Assembly (NCBI GenBank): GCA_017306245.1
Contig: JAFKIY010000001.1
Span: forward strand, 310,001 to 374,000
Source: Micrococcales bacterium
GTDB lineage: Bacteria > Actinomycetota > Actinomycetes > Actinomycetales > Microbacteriaceae
Reading direction: 5' to 3'
DNA length: 64,000 nucleotides
Shown here: in pieces, positions 45,226 to 54,085 of the stretch
Layout of the letters: every line of letters starts with the position of its first letter
Position numbering within the stretch: the first letter of the stretch is position 1
Position numbers and translations under genes: made by a program
The notes under the pieces: generated by a model
What the model saw: only the letters and a program-made list of their open reading frames with translations
What the model was told of the DNA's origin: nothing
The model's database searches: none

Positions 45226-45900
45226 CTAACCGGCCAGCATGGAGACGAACAGCGCGTAGTAGATGGTGCTGAAGGCGAGCACGGCGACGGCCGGCACGAA
45301 CGAACACAGGATGTACACGACGAGCGGCGCCCAGCCGTGGCCCACCGTGCGGCTGACGTGATAGCCGCGCACGATCAGGTACACGAGCGGGCTCAGCAGC
45401 ATCCACCACGGCGTCGCCGTTCTGGTGTGCAGCGAGTTGTCCAGCACGTGGCGGTCGTGCACCGCGAGGGACACCGCGAACGCGAAAATCACGACGCTCG
45501 TCAACGCGATGAGGAAGGTCGAGTAGAGGTCGCCCAGCGTGATGATGAGGCCCAGAACGAGCAGCGTCGCCCACACCGGCATGGTGGCGATCGTCCACGC
45601 GGCGCCGGTGTAGGCGCGCGTCGGGTGGAACTGCATGATCGGCTTCGCCGCCATGGAGACGTTGTCCTGGGTGTCGTACCGGCGGTTCATCGGGCGATAC
45701 GGGTCGATCGGCGGCAGCGTCGCATCGGTGCGGATGGCAACCGGCGAGAAGTACCGGTCGGGCTGAGGCGGAGCGACGGGATGACGCGGGCGCGTAGTCG
45801 TGGACCATTGGCTGCCGTCCCACCACCGCGCCTGAGCGTCGTTGGCGGGATCCGGGTACCAGCCGGCAATGATGACGGTGTTCGCCGTGTCGATGGACAT
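45226..45900 (-). CDS. DUF2510 protein with four-helix membrane domain
   Basis: 224 residues: DUF2510 (IIAGWYPDPANDAQARWWDGSQ), a short linker, and four transmembrane helices with PWWMLLSPLVYLIVRGYHVS before the third. It is the compact version of the designs at 40.7 and 52.6 kb. Purine-rich GGGGGGGATAG precedes the ATG. Confidence 0.85.
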   Translation of the reverse strand: MSIDTANTVIIAGWYPDPANDAQARWWDGSQWSTTTRPRHPVAPPQPDRYFSPVAIRTDATLPPIDPYRPMNRRYDTQDNVSMAAKPIMQFHPTRAYTGAAWTIATMPVWATLLVLGLIITLGDLYSTFLIALTSVVIFAFAVSLAVHDRHVLDNSLHTRTATPWWMLLSPLVYLIVRGYHVSRTVGHGWAPLVVYILCSFVPAVAVLAFSTIYYALFVSMLAG

Positions 45901-46036
45901 CTATCCCCCCCAGGGGAAGTGACCCCAGCCCCTCGCTAGTGAAACTTTCCCACTTCCGAAGCTAGTAGGTTCCTGTGAGCGTTACACGCCCCCCTTCGCG
46001 GGTAAGAGAGCGCCCCATTTGCCCCCCAACCGGGTG

Positions 46037-46618
46037 CTAACCGAGGGCGGCGAGCCCCGATTCGAGCGCGAGGCGCAGGGCGGCCGCGCTGGACGCGACG
46101 GGGAGCTCGGCCGAATCCGGGACGTGGATGAACCCGGCGAGCGTTGTCTGGCTGGAAAGGGAGTGCAGCATCCGGTACATGGTGTCGTTGCACACGTAGG
46201 TGCCGGCGCTCAGCGAAAGCGCGGCGGGGATGCCCGCCGCAGTCATCCGCTCGACCATGTCCTGCACCGGAAGCCGTGTGAAGTACGCGTCGGGTCCTTC
46301 CGCCACGATCGGTTCGTCTCTGGGCTCCGCACCGGCGTTGTCCGGAATCCGGGCATCCGCCAGGTTGATCGCGATCCGCTCCGGGGTGACCTTCGTGCGG
46401 CCGGCCGCGACGCCCGTCGCGATCACCAGGTCAGGACGGAGGCGACCGATGAGGTCGTCGAGAATGTCCCCCGCGCGGCCGAACTCAACCGGCAGGCACG
46501 CGGTCACGAGCGCGGACGATTCCGGCCAGTCGCGAGCGGCCAGCTGTACGGCGTCCCAGGAACTGTTGGCGGCCGCACCCCCGAAAGCGTCGAACCCGGT
46601 CAGAAGGATGGTGGCCAT
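46037..46618 (-). CDS. pcp: Pyroglutamyl-peptidase I
   Basis: 193 residues: ILLTGFDAFGGAAANSSWDA, ERIAINLADARIPDNAGAEP (catalytic Glu), AGTYVCNDTMYRML (catalytic Cys) and AGFIHVPDSAE (catalytic His). It removes N-terminal pyroglutamate from peptides, producing the substrate of PxpABC. ATG 46618 is fixed by TACCAT ending 6 nt upstream; the frame is open far upstream but that part is antisense to the DarT-like gene. Confidence 0.93.
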   Translation of the reverse strand: MATILLTGFDAFGGAAANSSWDAVQLAARDWPESSALVTACLPVEFGRAGDILDDLIGRLRPDLVIATGVAAGRTKVTPERIAINLADARIPDNAGAEPRDEPIVAEGPDAYFTRLPVQDMVERMTAAGIPAALSLSAGTYVCNDTMYRMLHSLSSQTTLAGFIHVPDSAELPVASSAAALRLALESGLAALG

Positions 46619-46726
46619 GAGGCCATGGTAGTGAGGCGCAGGATGAGCGGTGGCGGGCGGACTGCCAGCGGGCGCGTAGCCTTGGGCGTGTGCGCAGGTT
46701 GTGCCGCACAGTAGCGAAGGAGCCCC

Positions 46727-47494
46727 GTGACGACTGAGTGCATTCACGGCCTCGATGTCGCCCGATGCGATCAGTGTTCGCCGGCGGCACCGCCACCGGC
46801 CCGGAGATCGGTCTCGCCCACGCGCACAACGCGGCCGAAAACGTCGGCGAAGCGCCCGGCGGGGTCGAGGGTGCTCGCCGGACCCGCCGTCGTGGATCAC
46901 GGTGCCCGCCGAATATTCCACATCACGCACCAGCGCAACCTGGAGAGCATCCTGGGTGCCGGGCGCATCCTCGCCGACGCGGCAGGGGCGGTCCCTGTCG
47001 TGGACATTTCCTCCTCGGCCAATCGTGAGGCGCGGCGCGCGGCACGCGTCGGAGACCTGACGGTCGCGCACCACGTGCCGTTTTTCCTCAACCCCGGCGC
47101 GTTCCTGTGGGAACGGATCCGAGACAGCGACGCCGATCCCCGGCTTGCCGAGACCGCCCACGCCAGACCGGCATCCGACTTCGTGATCCTCGTGAGCACG
47201 GTCGGTGCGGCGGGGGAGCTGGCAGTGGTGGCAGATGGCGATGCCGCTGGGCCGTCGACGCGATTCTCCGCGCTCGCCGAATCGGGCGGGACGCTGCCGC
47301 GACGGCTGCACGACGATGAGGATGCCATCCGCGAGGCGGAACTTTTCGTGCCGATGGAGTTCCCGTTGTCGGCGATTTCGCTCATCGGGGTCGCGAACGA
47401 CCGCGTGCGCACCGACGTGCGGACGCTCCTGAACGGCCATGACGTCATGCCGAAAGTGTCGGTGTACCCGCCCTGGTTCCAGCCGACCTGGTAG
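46727..47494 (+). CDS. DarT-like ADP-ribosyltransferase with N-terminal Cys motif
   Basis: 255 residues. Residues 5-17 form a small Cys/His cluster (CIHGLDVARCDQC), a linker follows, then a DarT (DUF4433) domain: RRIFHITHQRNLESILGAG (NAD-binding His65/Thr67), VPFFLNPGAFLW and REAELFVPMEFPL (catalytic Glu205). DarT enzymes ADP-ribosylate thymidine in single-stranded DNA and are toxins paired with the macrodomain antitoxin DarG. No DarG or macrodomain gene is adjacent on either side. GTG start with GAAGGAG 4 nt upstream. Confidence 0.82.
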   Translation: MTTECIHGLDVARCDQCSPAAPPPARRSVSPTRTTRPKTSAKRPAGSRVLAGPAVVDHGARRIFHITHQRNLESILGAGRILADAAGAVPVVDISSSANREARRAARVGDLTVAHHVPFFLNPGAFLWERIRDSDADPRLAETAHARPASDFVILVSTVGAAGELAVVADGDAAGPSTRFSALAESGGTLPRRLHDDEDAIREAELFVPMEFPLSAISLIGVANDRVRTDVRTLLNGHDVMPKVSVYPPWFQPTW

Positions 47495-47545
47495 TGGCGG
47501 AAGCGGTCCTCGGTGCGGAACCGGGCGCCGGGCGCCGACGGGCTC

Positions 47546-48028
47546 TTAGCGGGCCGACGGCTCGCCCGAGGGCTCGCAGATGACCACCGGAATGCTCCGT
47601 TCGGTCTTCTTCTGGTATCCGGCGTATCCCGGATTCACCGCGACGATGCGCGGCCACAGCTCCGCCTTCTCCTCGGGCGTCGCCGTGCGGGCACGCAGGG
47701 CCCGGGTGTGGCCATTCACCGTGAGTTCGACGTTCGGGTTCACCACCAGATTTCGGTACCACTCGGGATCCCGGTCGTCTCCACCCTTGGAGGCGACCAG
47801 CACCCATCGGCCGTCGCCGTGCACGGGCGAGGTCAACATCGTCGAGCGGCGGATGCCGGATACCCGGCCCGTGGTGTGCAATTCGACGGCGGGCATGCGC
47901 CCGATGGACCAGCCCTTCCGGCCACGGGTGATGGCCAGAAGCGCGCGATGGCCGACGTTCATGAGCTTCAGTGCCACGTCGAAGAGCCGCTGACGCAGCC
48001 TCCCGCTACTTCGTGATCCCGAGTTCAT
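47546..48028 (-). CDS. Deazaflavin-dependent nitroreductase family protein
   Basis: 160 residues of the DDN-type F420/FMN split-barrel family: ELHTTGRVSGIRRSTMLTSP, VLVASKGGDDRDPEWYRNLV and NPNVELTVNG. These bind F420 or heme/quinones in Actinobacteria. It overlaps the upstream CoA-binding gene by 23 bp on the same strand; an internal GTG start would remove the overlap. Confidence 0.9.
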   Translation of the reverse strand: MNSGSRSSGRLRQRLFDVALKLMNVGHRALLAITRGRKGWSIGRMPAVELHTTGRVSGIRRSTMLTSPVHGDGRWVLVASKGGDDRDPEWYRNLVVNPNVELTVNGHTRALRARTATPEEKAELWPRIVAVNPGYAGYQKKTERSIPVVICEPSGEPSAR

Positions 48029-48443
48029 TGACGGTCACCCCGAGGCAGTTGTCTTCGATGAAGTTCATTCCGGCAGCCTCCGCGATGGCGCGCGCCTCCT
48101 CGGAGCGGATCTCCAGCTGCAGCCACAGGGTCTTTGCGCCGATCGCCGCGGCCTGCTCGGCGACCCCCGCCGCCTCCTCTGCGGGGCGGAACACATCCAC
48201 GATGTCCACCGGGACGGGAATATCCGCAAGCGTGCGGTAAGCCTTCTGGCCGAGGATCTCGTCGGCGGAAGGGTTCACGGGGATGATCGTGAACCCGGCC
48301 TTCATGAGCCAGCGGGGGATCCGGTTCGCGGCTTTGCGCTCGTGGGTGGAGGCCCCGACGACGGCGATCGTCGTCGACGATTCCAGCAGGGCGCGCAACT
48401 CGTCTTCGCTCGTGCCGGCATCCTGTGAGCGTGTGTCAGTCAC
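48006..48443 (-). CDS. CoA-binding protein (YccU-like)
   Basis: 145 residues with a Rossmann-like CoA-binding domain: TIAVVGASTHERKAANRIPR, GFTIIPVNPSADEILGQKAY and IDVVDVFRPAEEAAGVAE-like segment, ending IEDNCLGVTVNELG. Related to the N-terminal domain of succinyl-CoA synthetase alpha but without the catalytic His. GTG start with GGGGAG upstream. Confidence 0.9.
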   Translation of the reverse strand: MTDTRSQDAGTSEDELRALLESSTTIAVVGASTHERKAANRIPRWLMKAGFTIIPVNPSADEILGQKAYRTLADIPVPVDIVDVFRPAEEAAGVAEQAAAIGAKTLWLQLEIRSEEARAIAEAAGMNFIEDNCLGVTVNELGITK

Positions 48444-48507
48444 TTTTTCTCCCCTTCAGTGCGGCCGGTTCCGGCCATGGTGTGTGTTTCGGCGGCGGTC
48501 AGCTGAT

Positions 48508-49176
48508 TCAGGCGGCCAGCTGGGCCGAGACGAATCTCACGAGGTCCGCCAATTCTTCCTGGCTCACCGTGTGCTCCATCGGGTACCGATGCGCCTCGAG
48601 TGCCGTGTGGGCGGCCAGCCATTCGCCGGTGGCTTTCACCGCGTCCTGCGGAATCACGGCGTCATAGTCGCCGTGCGCCCAGAACACCGGCACACGAGGT
48701 GAGCGGGCGGCGAGCACCCCGTCGCCGGGATGTTTCGGATGAGCGACGAATCCGCTCAACTGCAGTGCGTAGTCGAATCGGTCCGGCGCGGTTCTCAGGA
48801 GTTGGAGGGCCATGCATCCGCCCTGCGAAAATCCCATGAGGCCGATCCCGGTCGGCTCGAAATCCAGACGGTCGAGCCAGTCGTGGACTCCCTGCACAGA
48901 GGCGTCGAGCAGTGTCGTGTCCGGGCTGGACGACTGGGACCCGGCCTGGAACCAGGCGAATCCGCCTCCGTAGTCCAGCGGCGCACGAAGCGATGCGACG
49001 ACGAGGTCCTGCGGCAGAAAGCGGTTCAGCCCGAAGAGGTCGCCCTCGTGGCTGCCGAGTCCGTGCATCATCACGAGCAGCGGCTTTCCCGAGCGCTCCT
49101 CCGGCGGTACGTTCCACAGTGCTGCGTCGGCATCGATTGCGTGTCGGGGCAGGCTGTCGGATCTCTGCTCGCTCAT
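48508..49176 (-). CDS. Phospholipase/carboxylesterase-type alpha/beta hydrolase
   Basis: 222 residues: VMMHGLGSHEGDLFGLNRF (oxyanion region), LMGFSQGGCMALQLL (nucleophile Ser), FWAHGDYDAVIPQDA (Asp) and HRYPMEHTVSQEEL (His). It belongs to the abhydrolase_2 esterases. TAGGGT ends 6 nt before the ATG (leaderless). Confidence 0.9.
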   Translation of the reverse strand: MSEQRSDSLPRHAIDADAALWNVPPEERSGKPLLVMMHGLGSHEGDLFGLNRFLPQDLVVASLRAPLDYGGGFAWFQAGSQSSSPDTTLLDASVQGVHDWLDRLDFEPTGIGLMGFSQGGCMALQLLRTAPDRFDYALQLSGFVAHPKHPGDGVLAARSPRVPVFWAHGDYDAVIPQDAVKATGEWLAAHTALEAHRYPMEHTVSQEELADLVRFVSAQLAA

Positions 49177-49227
49177 CCTTCCACCCTAAGCGAGGCCCCC
49201 GACCGGTTGCTGCGACCGTGGCGGTGG

Positions 49228-49590
49228 TCAGCTCGCCGCGAGAACGTTCGGCGCCCAGGACGAGATCGGCGCAACCGGAACCGCGAAGTTCGTGTTCACC
49301 GTCCTCCACTGCTGGAGGCGGGGCACGACCCAGAACAGGAAAATACCGAACGTGACAACGGTCAGGAACCACCACAGCACCCACCGACCGAACAGCCCGA
49401 TGGCGGTGCCGGTGAACACGAGCCGCTGACCGTCGATGGAGGTGTGTTTGCACCGCCACCGCTCGGTCAGGACGACCGCGAACGGATAGCAGATACCGAG
49501 GGTGAGCGTCGTGATCAGGATGCCGAGGATGGCCGTCCCCACATACGTGGCGGCGCCCCCATCGAAGCTGAATCGGGTTGCTTTGGGCAT
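49228..49590 (-). CDS. DUF898-like membrane protein
   Basis: 120 residues with two or three transmembrane segments; RWRCKHTSIDGQRLVFTGTA followed by GLFGRWVLWWFLTVVTFGIF matches the repeat unit of YjgN/DUF898 proteins, here present once and not tandemly. Unknown function. AAAGG precedes the ATG. Confidence 0.8.
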   Translation of the reverse strand: MPKATRFSFDGGAATYVGTAILGILITTLTLGICYPFAVVLTERWRCKHTSIDGQRLVFTGTAIGLFGRWVLWWFLTVVTFGIFLFWVVPRLQQWRTVNTNFAVPVAPISSWAPNVLAAS

Positions 49591-49650
49591 ACCTTTCTGT
49601 ATATCGACTCCGCGGCCCCGGTAGCGAGTCCCCTAAGTGGGCACGCCAAA

Positions 49651-49672
49651 GGTAGACAGCCCTGTCTGTACC
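49651..49672. promoter_or_regulatory. Interrupted palindrome upstream of the HD-fusion gene
   Basis: GACAG-CC-CTGTC within GGTA...TACC, at 49651-49672, in the 269-bp divergent gap between the DUF898-like gene and the HD-domain gene. It could be an operator; TTGAAC (49675-49680) follows. The rest of the gap shows nothing clear. Confidence 0.35.
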
Positions 49673-49859
49673 CCTTGAACTGGGTGGTGAAACCAATATG
49701 CCGGTGACCTAATCTTGGGCACTAAGAGATCTCGCTGAACCCGAAAATCAGCGGCTCCACAGGGGGAGTTGTCCGGCGACGGGCGCGACGAGGTGTCGAC
49801 CAGTACACGCTGTCGCACCGCAAAGCGCGACGCACCCGAAGCAGTGTGGAGTTAAGATC

Positions 49860-51362
49860 ATGGATCAACACCCGGCACAACCCGAACCAGGGGGGCTCGA
49901 CATCGAAACCCTTCCTTCGATTGATGTACCGCAGAGCGAATGGCCCGGCCACTCGCTCCTGCGGCGTGCCCGGATCAACGCCCTGGGTGACGGAATCGAA
50001 TGGCCCGACGCCACGTATGAGCAGCTTCCGCTGCTGCGCGAAATTTCCCTCGTCGCCGACGACGGCGTTCTGTACGCCCGGCTCGCCCGGCAATTCAATT
50101 TCGACCGCTTTGTCGACGCTTCCACAGACGAGAACGGTCCGGCCCAGCCTCCCGGCCATGCGCCGGACCGCCAGCGCTTCTACACGCGCGTCACGGACAA
50201 CGGCTTCCACGTCGTCGGCGTATTCAGCGCCGCCACCATCGCGGGCCGGCGCCGCTACTTCCAATGGCTCACCGGGGCGTGGGTGGAGATCGGGCTCAGC
50301 GGATTCCTCTATGTCCGCGACGACCTCGACACGCACTTCTCCGAAGTGACCGGTACGCAGCTGGATGAAACGCAGCCGGGGGCCACGACGACGTCCATGA
50401 CGGATGACGAAGAGTGGACGGCGGAGTCGATGCAGAGCCAGTTCGTGAGCGAACCGACCGTCGAGCCGAGTCCGACTGTGCCGGTGCGATCCATGTTCGA
50501 GCCGGTGGTCGAACCGCCCATCGAACCGCTGACCGCTGCCACGTTCCCGCACATCGCGCCGCCCGACCCGGTGAGCGTCGCCGACCTGCTTCCACCACCC
50601 GTTCTTCCGCCCGAGACGGTCGCTCCCGAGCCGCCGGTTGCGGCACAGCCGCCGACTGCCGCCGAGCCGGAACCTGTGGTTGCGCAGAACACCCAGCCCG
50701 CCGCCGAGCCTCCGGCACCCCCGGTGTCTGAGCCGGCCGCCCCGCCTGTTGCGGAGCCGGTGGCCCATCCTGCCGCCGAACCGGTCGCCCCGGCCGTTGC
50801 GGAGCCGGTGGCCCATCCGGCGACTGAGCCCGTCTCCCCACCGGTCTCCCGCCAGGAACCAGTGCCGACCGCGGCGCAGTCAGCGCCGTCCGACCCTGCC
50901 GTCCTCTCGGTTCTCAGCGCAACGGCCGGGATCCAGCGGAGCATCGCCATGGCTCTGGCCACCGTCGCACACCGCACCGATGTCGATCTCGTGGGTGCCG
51001 CGACCATCGACCATGTCGCACGCGTTGCCGAAACTTTTGATGCCACGAACGACTACATCCGGCACTGCGCGGCCTGGCTCCACGACGTTCTCGAGCGCAG
51101 CGATCTCACGGAGCAGGACCTTCTCGAGGCCGGAATCCAGTCCGAGATCGTGGAAATCGTTTCCGTCCTCACACGGCGCGAAGGCGTCGAGGAGGCGGCC
51201 TGGCTCTCGGCGATTGCCGCGAACCCGGATGCACGCGCCGTCAAGATCAGCGCGGTGAACGACAACGCAGCGCCCTGGCGGCTGCGCCGCCTCGACGCCG
51301 CGACGCGATCCGCATTCGAGAAGGCCCGCGCAGAAATTCTCGCCGCCCTGAACAACGCCTAG
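49860..51362 (+). CDS. Fusion: unknown N-terminal domain, Pro-rich linker, RSH-like HD domain
   Basis: 500 residues. Residues 1-170 are a soluble unknown domain (WPDATYEQLPLLREISLVAD, RQRFYTRVTDNGFHVVGVF). Residues 190-330 are Pro/Glu/Val/Ala repeats. Residues 350-500 resemble the hydrolase domain of RelA/SpoT and small alarmone hydrolases: His385 (IDHVAR), His408-Asp409 (AAWLHDVLE) and Asp468 (KISAVNDN), with spacing like the RSH metal site; the usual ED after HDxx is ER. It may hydrolyse a nucleotide such as (p)ppGpp; this is inferred from fold only. Confidence 0.75.
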   Translation: MDQHPAQPEPGGLDIETLPSIDVPQSEWPGHSLLRRARINALGDGIEWPDATYEQLPLLREISLVADDGVLYARLARQFNFDRFVDASTDENGPAQPPGHAPDRQRFYTRVTDNGFHVVGVFSAATIAGRRRYFQWLTGAWVEIGLSGFLYVRDDLDTHFSEVTGTQLDETQPGATTTSMTDDEEWTAESMQSQFVSEPTVEPSPTVPVRSMFEPVVEPPIEPLTAATFPHIAPPDPVSVADLLPPPVLPPETVAPEPPVAAQPPTAAEPEPVVAQNTQPAAEPPAPPVSEPAAPPVAEPVAHPAAEPVAPAVAEPVAHPATEPVSPPVSRQEPVPTAAQSAPSDPAVLSVLSATAGIQRSIAMALATVAHRTDVDLVGAATIDHVARVAETFDATNDYIRHCAAWLHDVLERSDLTEQDLLEAGIQSEIVEIVSVLTRREGVEEAAWLSAIAANPDARAVKISAVNDNAAPWRLRRLDAATRSAFEKARAEILAALNNA

Positions 51363-51384
51363 CAGAAGGCCGGGTTCGGTAAGG

Positions 51385-52005
51385 TTAGCCGGGCGTTCCC
51401 GGATCAACGGGAGTGCCCGCCCACTCGACGAGAGTCCATCCCGTCGCGGTGGAACCCTCGAGCGTCACGATGCCGGTGTTGTCGAGCGCGTTCTCGGCGC
51501 CGAACGACGGCAGAACATTGCGGGCCCGGCTCGACGCCCACACCCGGATGGCCGCACCATGGCTGACGGCGGCGGCGACCTCGGCGCCGGAATCCGCCAT
51601 CGCGGCGATATCCGCATCGAACCGGCCGAAGAACTCGTGACCGTCGTCGCCTCCCGGCATTTTCGCGTCGAGATCTCCGAGCCCCCACGCGTACACGGTT
51701 TCCAGATACCGGTGGATGGATTCGCGGTCTGCACGAAGTTCCAGATCGCCGGCGCCGATCTCGTGCAGGCCCTCGCTCACCTGGACCTCCACCCCCTTCG
51801 CCCGCGACAACGGCGCCGCCGTGAGTTGCGCCCGAAGGAGCTTCGAGGCGTAGAGCGCGTCAACGCCGGAGCCCGAAAGCGTCGTCGCCAGGATCTCGGC
51901 CTGCCGGGTTCCGAGCTCGGTGAGTCCCGGACCCGGGAACGCCGTGTCGAGCTGACCGAGCACGTTGCCCGGCGTCTGCCCATGACGAATGAGGAGTAGC
52001 CGCAC
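51385..52005 (-). CDS. Histidine phosphatase family protein
   Basis: 206 residues of the phosphoglycerate mutase-like branch: LLLIRHGQTPGNVLGQLDTA (phosphorylated His), LYASKLLRAQLTAAPLSR (Arg), the acid in GLHEIGAGDLELR and AAVSHGAAIRVWAS (second His). It is convergent with the HD gene. GTG start. Confidence 0.92.
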   Translation of the reverse strand: MRLLLIRHGQTPGNVLGQLDTAFPGPGLTELGTRQAEILATTLSGSGVDALYASKLLRAQLTAAPLSRAKGVEVQVSEGLHEIGAGDLELRADRESIHRYLETVYAWGLGDLDAKMPGGDDGHEFFGRFDADIAAMADSGAEVAAAVSHGAAIRVWASSRARNVLPSFGAENALDNTGIVTLEGSTATGWTLVEWAGTPVDPGTPG

Positions 52006-52094
52006 TCTTCGATCCTGTCATGCCGAAACGCCCGGAGGTCCCCGACCGGACCAGACCTTGCATTCCACCCCCCGAACAAGGCACGCTGGGTTTC

Positions 52095-52604
52095 ATGACA
52101 CTCTTCACCGAGAACACCAGAAAGTTGCTCGTGCCGCTGCTCGTCCTCGCGGTGCTGATCGTTTCGATCGCCCTGTTCTTCTACGCCGCGGCACCGGTCG
52201 CCGTCGACATGCCGTGGGTGGGGTGGGTTCTCCTGGCCCTCGTCGCGGTAGGGGCGCTCGGGCTCGGCTGGCTCGCCTGGGAGCAGGCATCCTCGAAGAC
52301 CGCCGCGAAATCCACGGTCCGGGAACTGCCGACGTCCGCCGTCATGATGGTCATGCTCGAGGCGATCACCGTCGCCGTGGCCGTCCTCGCCGTTTTCGTG
52401 TGGCTGGCACCCGTGATGGGTTTGCCGACGGTTCTCGTCGTCCCCTTCGCGCTGGGGCTCGTGAGCGTGGTCGCCCTGATCCTCGATTTGCTGTCGAAGA
52501 CCGGCCGGCTGGCGGAACGCTGGCGGGCGCTCGAGGCGGCCACGAGCGTCTTCGTGGTGTTCAGCGTCATCGCGACGCTGTTCTACCTCGCACTCGGCAC
52601 CTGA
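52095..52604 (+). CDS. Membrane protein, unknown
   Basis: 169 residues from ATG 52095 (the frame extends to 52020). About five hydrophobic segments; MTLFTENTRKLLVPLLVLAV starts the first. The cytoplasmic loop holds WEQASSKTAAKSTVREL. No family recognised. Confidence 0.7.
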   Translation: MTLFTENTRKLLVPLLVLAVLIVSIALFFYAAAPVAVDMPWVGWVLLALVAVGALGLGWLAWEQASSKTAAKSTVRELPTSAVMMVMLEAITVAVAVLAVFVWLAPVMGLPTVLVVPFALGLVSVVALILDLLSKTGRLAERWRALEAATSVFVVFSVIATLFYLALGT

Positions 52605-52629
52605 CGGGCACACGCGCCGCCCGGCACCG

Positions 52630-53898
52630 CTAGCCCAGGGTGTAAATGCCCCAGTCGTCCACGCGCCAGTCGATCCACCCGTTGACGCGCTGGAGGCTCA
52701 CGACGATGTCGTACGGGGCGCCGGAGCCCTTGTGGACGCCGGAGCACTCGAACGTCTGGCCGATCAGGACCGGAGGCGTTGCGGGGCACGTGACCTCGAG
52801 CTTGGCGCCGATCACGGCGGCATCCGAGACGATCGACTGTTCGGCCTGGGCGGCGAACACGGCCGGAATCGTCGAGATCAGAAGGCCAGGGGCCGCGACG
52901 ATGGCGCCGACCTGCAGCAGGCCGAGCGCGAACCACACGAGGACGGGGCCGAAGCCGCCGCCCGATTCGCGGATCGCGGCGACCGCGCGCGCGATCAGAT
53001 AGATCGGGGCGCTCAGGAACGCCCACAACCAGTGAGCGGTCACCTCATGCCCGGTCTTCCTGAGGCTGCGGCGGTCGAGCGCGGCGAGTGCGATGGTGAT
53101 CGGATACGGTGCGATCCAGATGGCCGCCATGATGCCCGACGAACCCGACGAACCGAAAGCGGTGAGGACGAGCAGGCTCAACACGAGCTGCAGGAGCGGG
53201 ATCAGCGCAATCATCCAGACGGCGCCGTTGTTGGTCGACTTGGAGTGCGGCGCGGTCTGCACCTTCAGGTAGGCCTGATACTGCGGGTCGTTGAGCGGAT
53301 CCACCCGGGGGGTCCAGTTGAAGGTCTGCTGCTCCTGCGGGTTCTGATGAGTCGATCGCGCGGCGAACCCGTCGAAGGGGGACTCGTCGTGGCCTGCGGT
53401 CGTGCCCTGCTCCGCAAACGAGGTCGCGGAGAAGGAGTCGCCGAAGGAGGACGACGGGAAGGACTCCTGCTGCGGATTCTGCAGCGAAGCAGCGCGATTG
53501 GCGGCCAGCGGGTCCGGCGTCGATTCGGGTGCGGCGTCCGCGACGTTCGCAGACTGATCAATGGGGTCGGGCTCCGGGACAGCCTCCTGCATGTCGGCCC
53601 TGGACGGCGGTTCCAGCTGCAGCAGCGTCAGCGCGGTCGGTGCCGCGACATCATTGCCATCCCGACGTTCCTGCTCGCGGCGCTCGCGACGCGTGGGCAG
53701 GTCGTCGTCCTGGAACGGACGGGAGTCCTCAGCCTCGTCTTCAGGCCAGGCGAACGTGGTTTCCTGCATGACCATGGGCGCACGGGCTTCCGCGGTCTGG
53801 TGAGTCCAGGCCGTGCTGTCCCACCAGCGAAGCTGCGGCAGCCCAAGCGGATCCGGATACCACCCGGCCGGCGCGCCATAAAACCCGTTGTTCTCCAA
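52630..53898 (-). CDS. DUF2510 protein with acidic/Ser-rich linker and membrane domain
   Basis: 422 residues: DUF2510 (APAGWYPDPLGLPQLRWWDS), a charged low-complexity linker (about 45-220), three or four transmembrane helices with TAHWLWAFLSAPIYLIARAV, and an extra C-terminal domain (VTCPATPPVLIGQTFECSG, IVVSLQRVNGWIDWRVDDW) that looks like the exported DUF4333/pilin-like beta domain of actinobacterial membrane proteins. Third member of this family in the window. Confidence 0.84.
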   Translation of the reverse strand: MENNGFYGAPAGWYPDPLGLPQLRWWDSTAWTHQTAEARAPMVMQETTFAWPEDEAEDSRPFQDDDLPTRRERREQERRDGNDVAAPTALTLLQLEPPSRADMQEAVPEPDPIDQSANVADAAPESTPDPLAANRAASLQNPQQESFPSSSFGDSFSATSFAEQGTTAGHDESPFDGFAARSTHQNPQEQQTFNWTPRVDPLNDPQYQAYLKVQTAPHSKSTNNGAVWMIALIPLLQLVLSLLVLTAFGSSGSSGIMAAIWIAPYPITIALAALDRRSLRKTGHEVTAHWLWAFLSAPIYLIARAVAAIRESGGGFGPVLVWFALGLLQVGAIVAAPGLLISTIPAVFAAQAEQSIVSDAAVIGAKLEVTCPATPPVLIGQTFECSGVHKGSGAPYDIVVSLQRVNGWIDWRVDDWGIYTLG

Positions 53899-54085
53899 GA
53901 ATCGACCCCCGAAATCACGTCAACTTGGTTACCTGAGCAGTCTAGAGTGCTACCGGCGCGTTGAGAATACCCATCTTGCCCCAAACCGGGGGACGAGGGC
54001 GTAACGATCTCGCTACGGGCAACTTTTCGCCGGTATCCGTCTTCATGTTGACCGCGGCAATCCCCAACTGTAAGACTCGACCCCA

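Noticed and set aside
43517..45826. 769-codon reverse ORF
   Set aside because: Out-of-frame reading of the GGT and DUF2510 genes, very rich in Arg and Pro.
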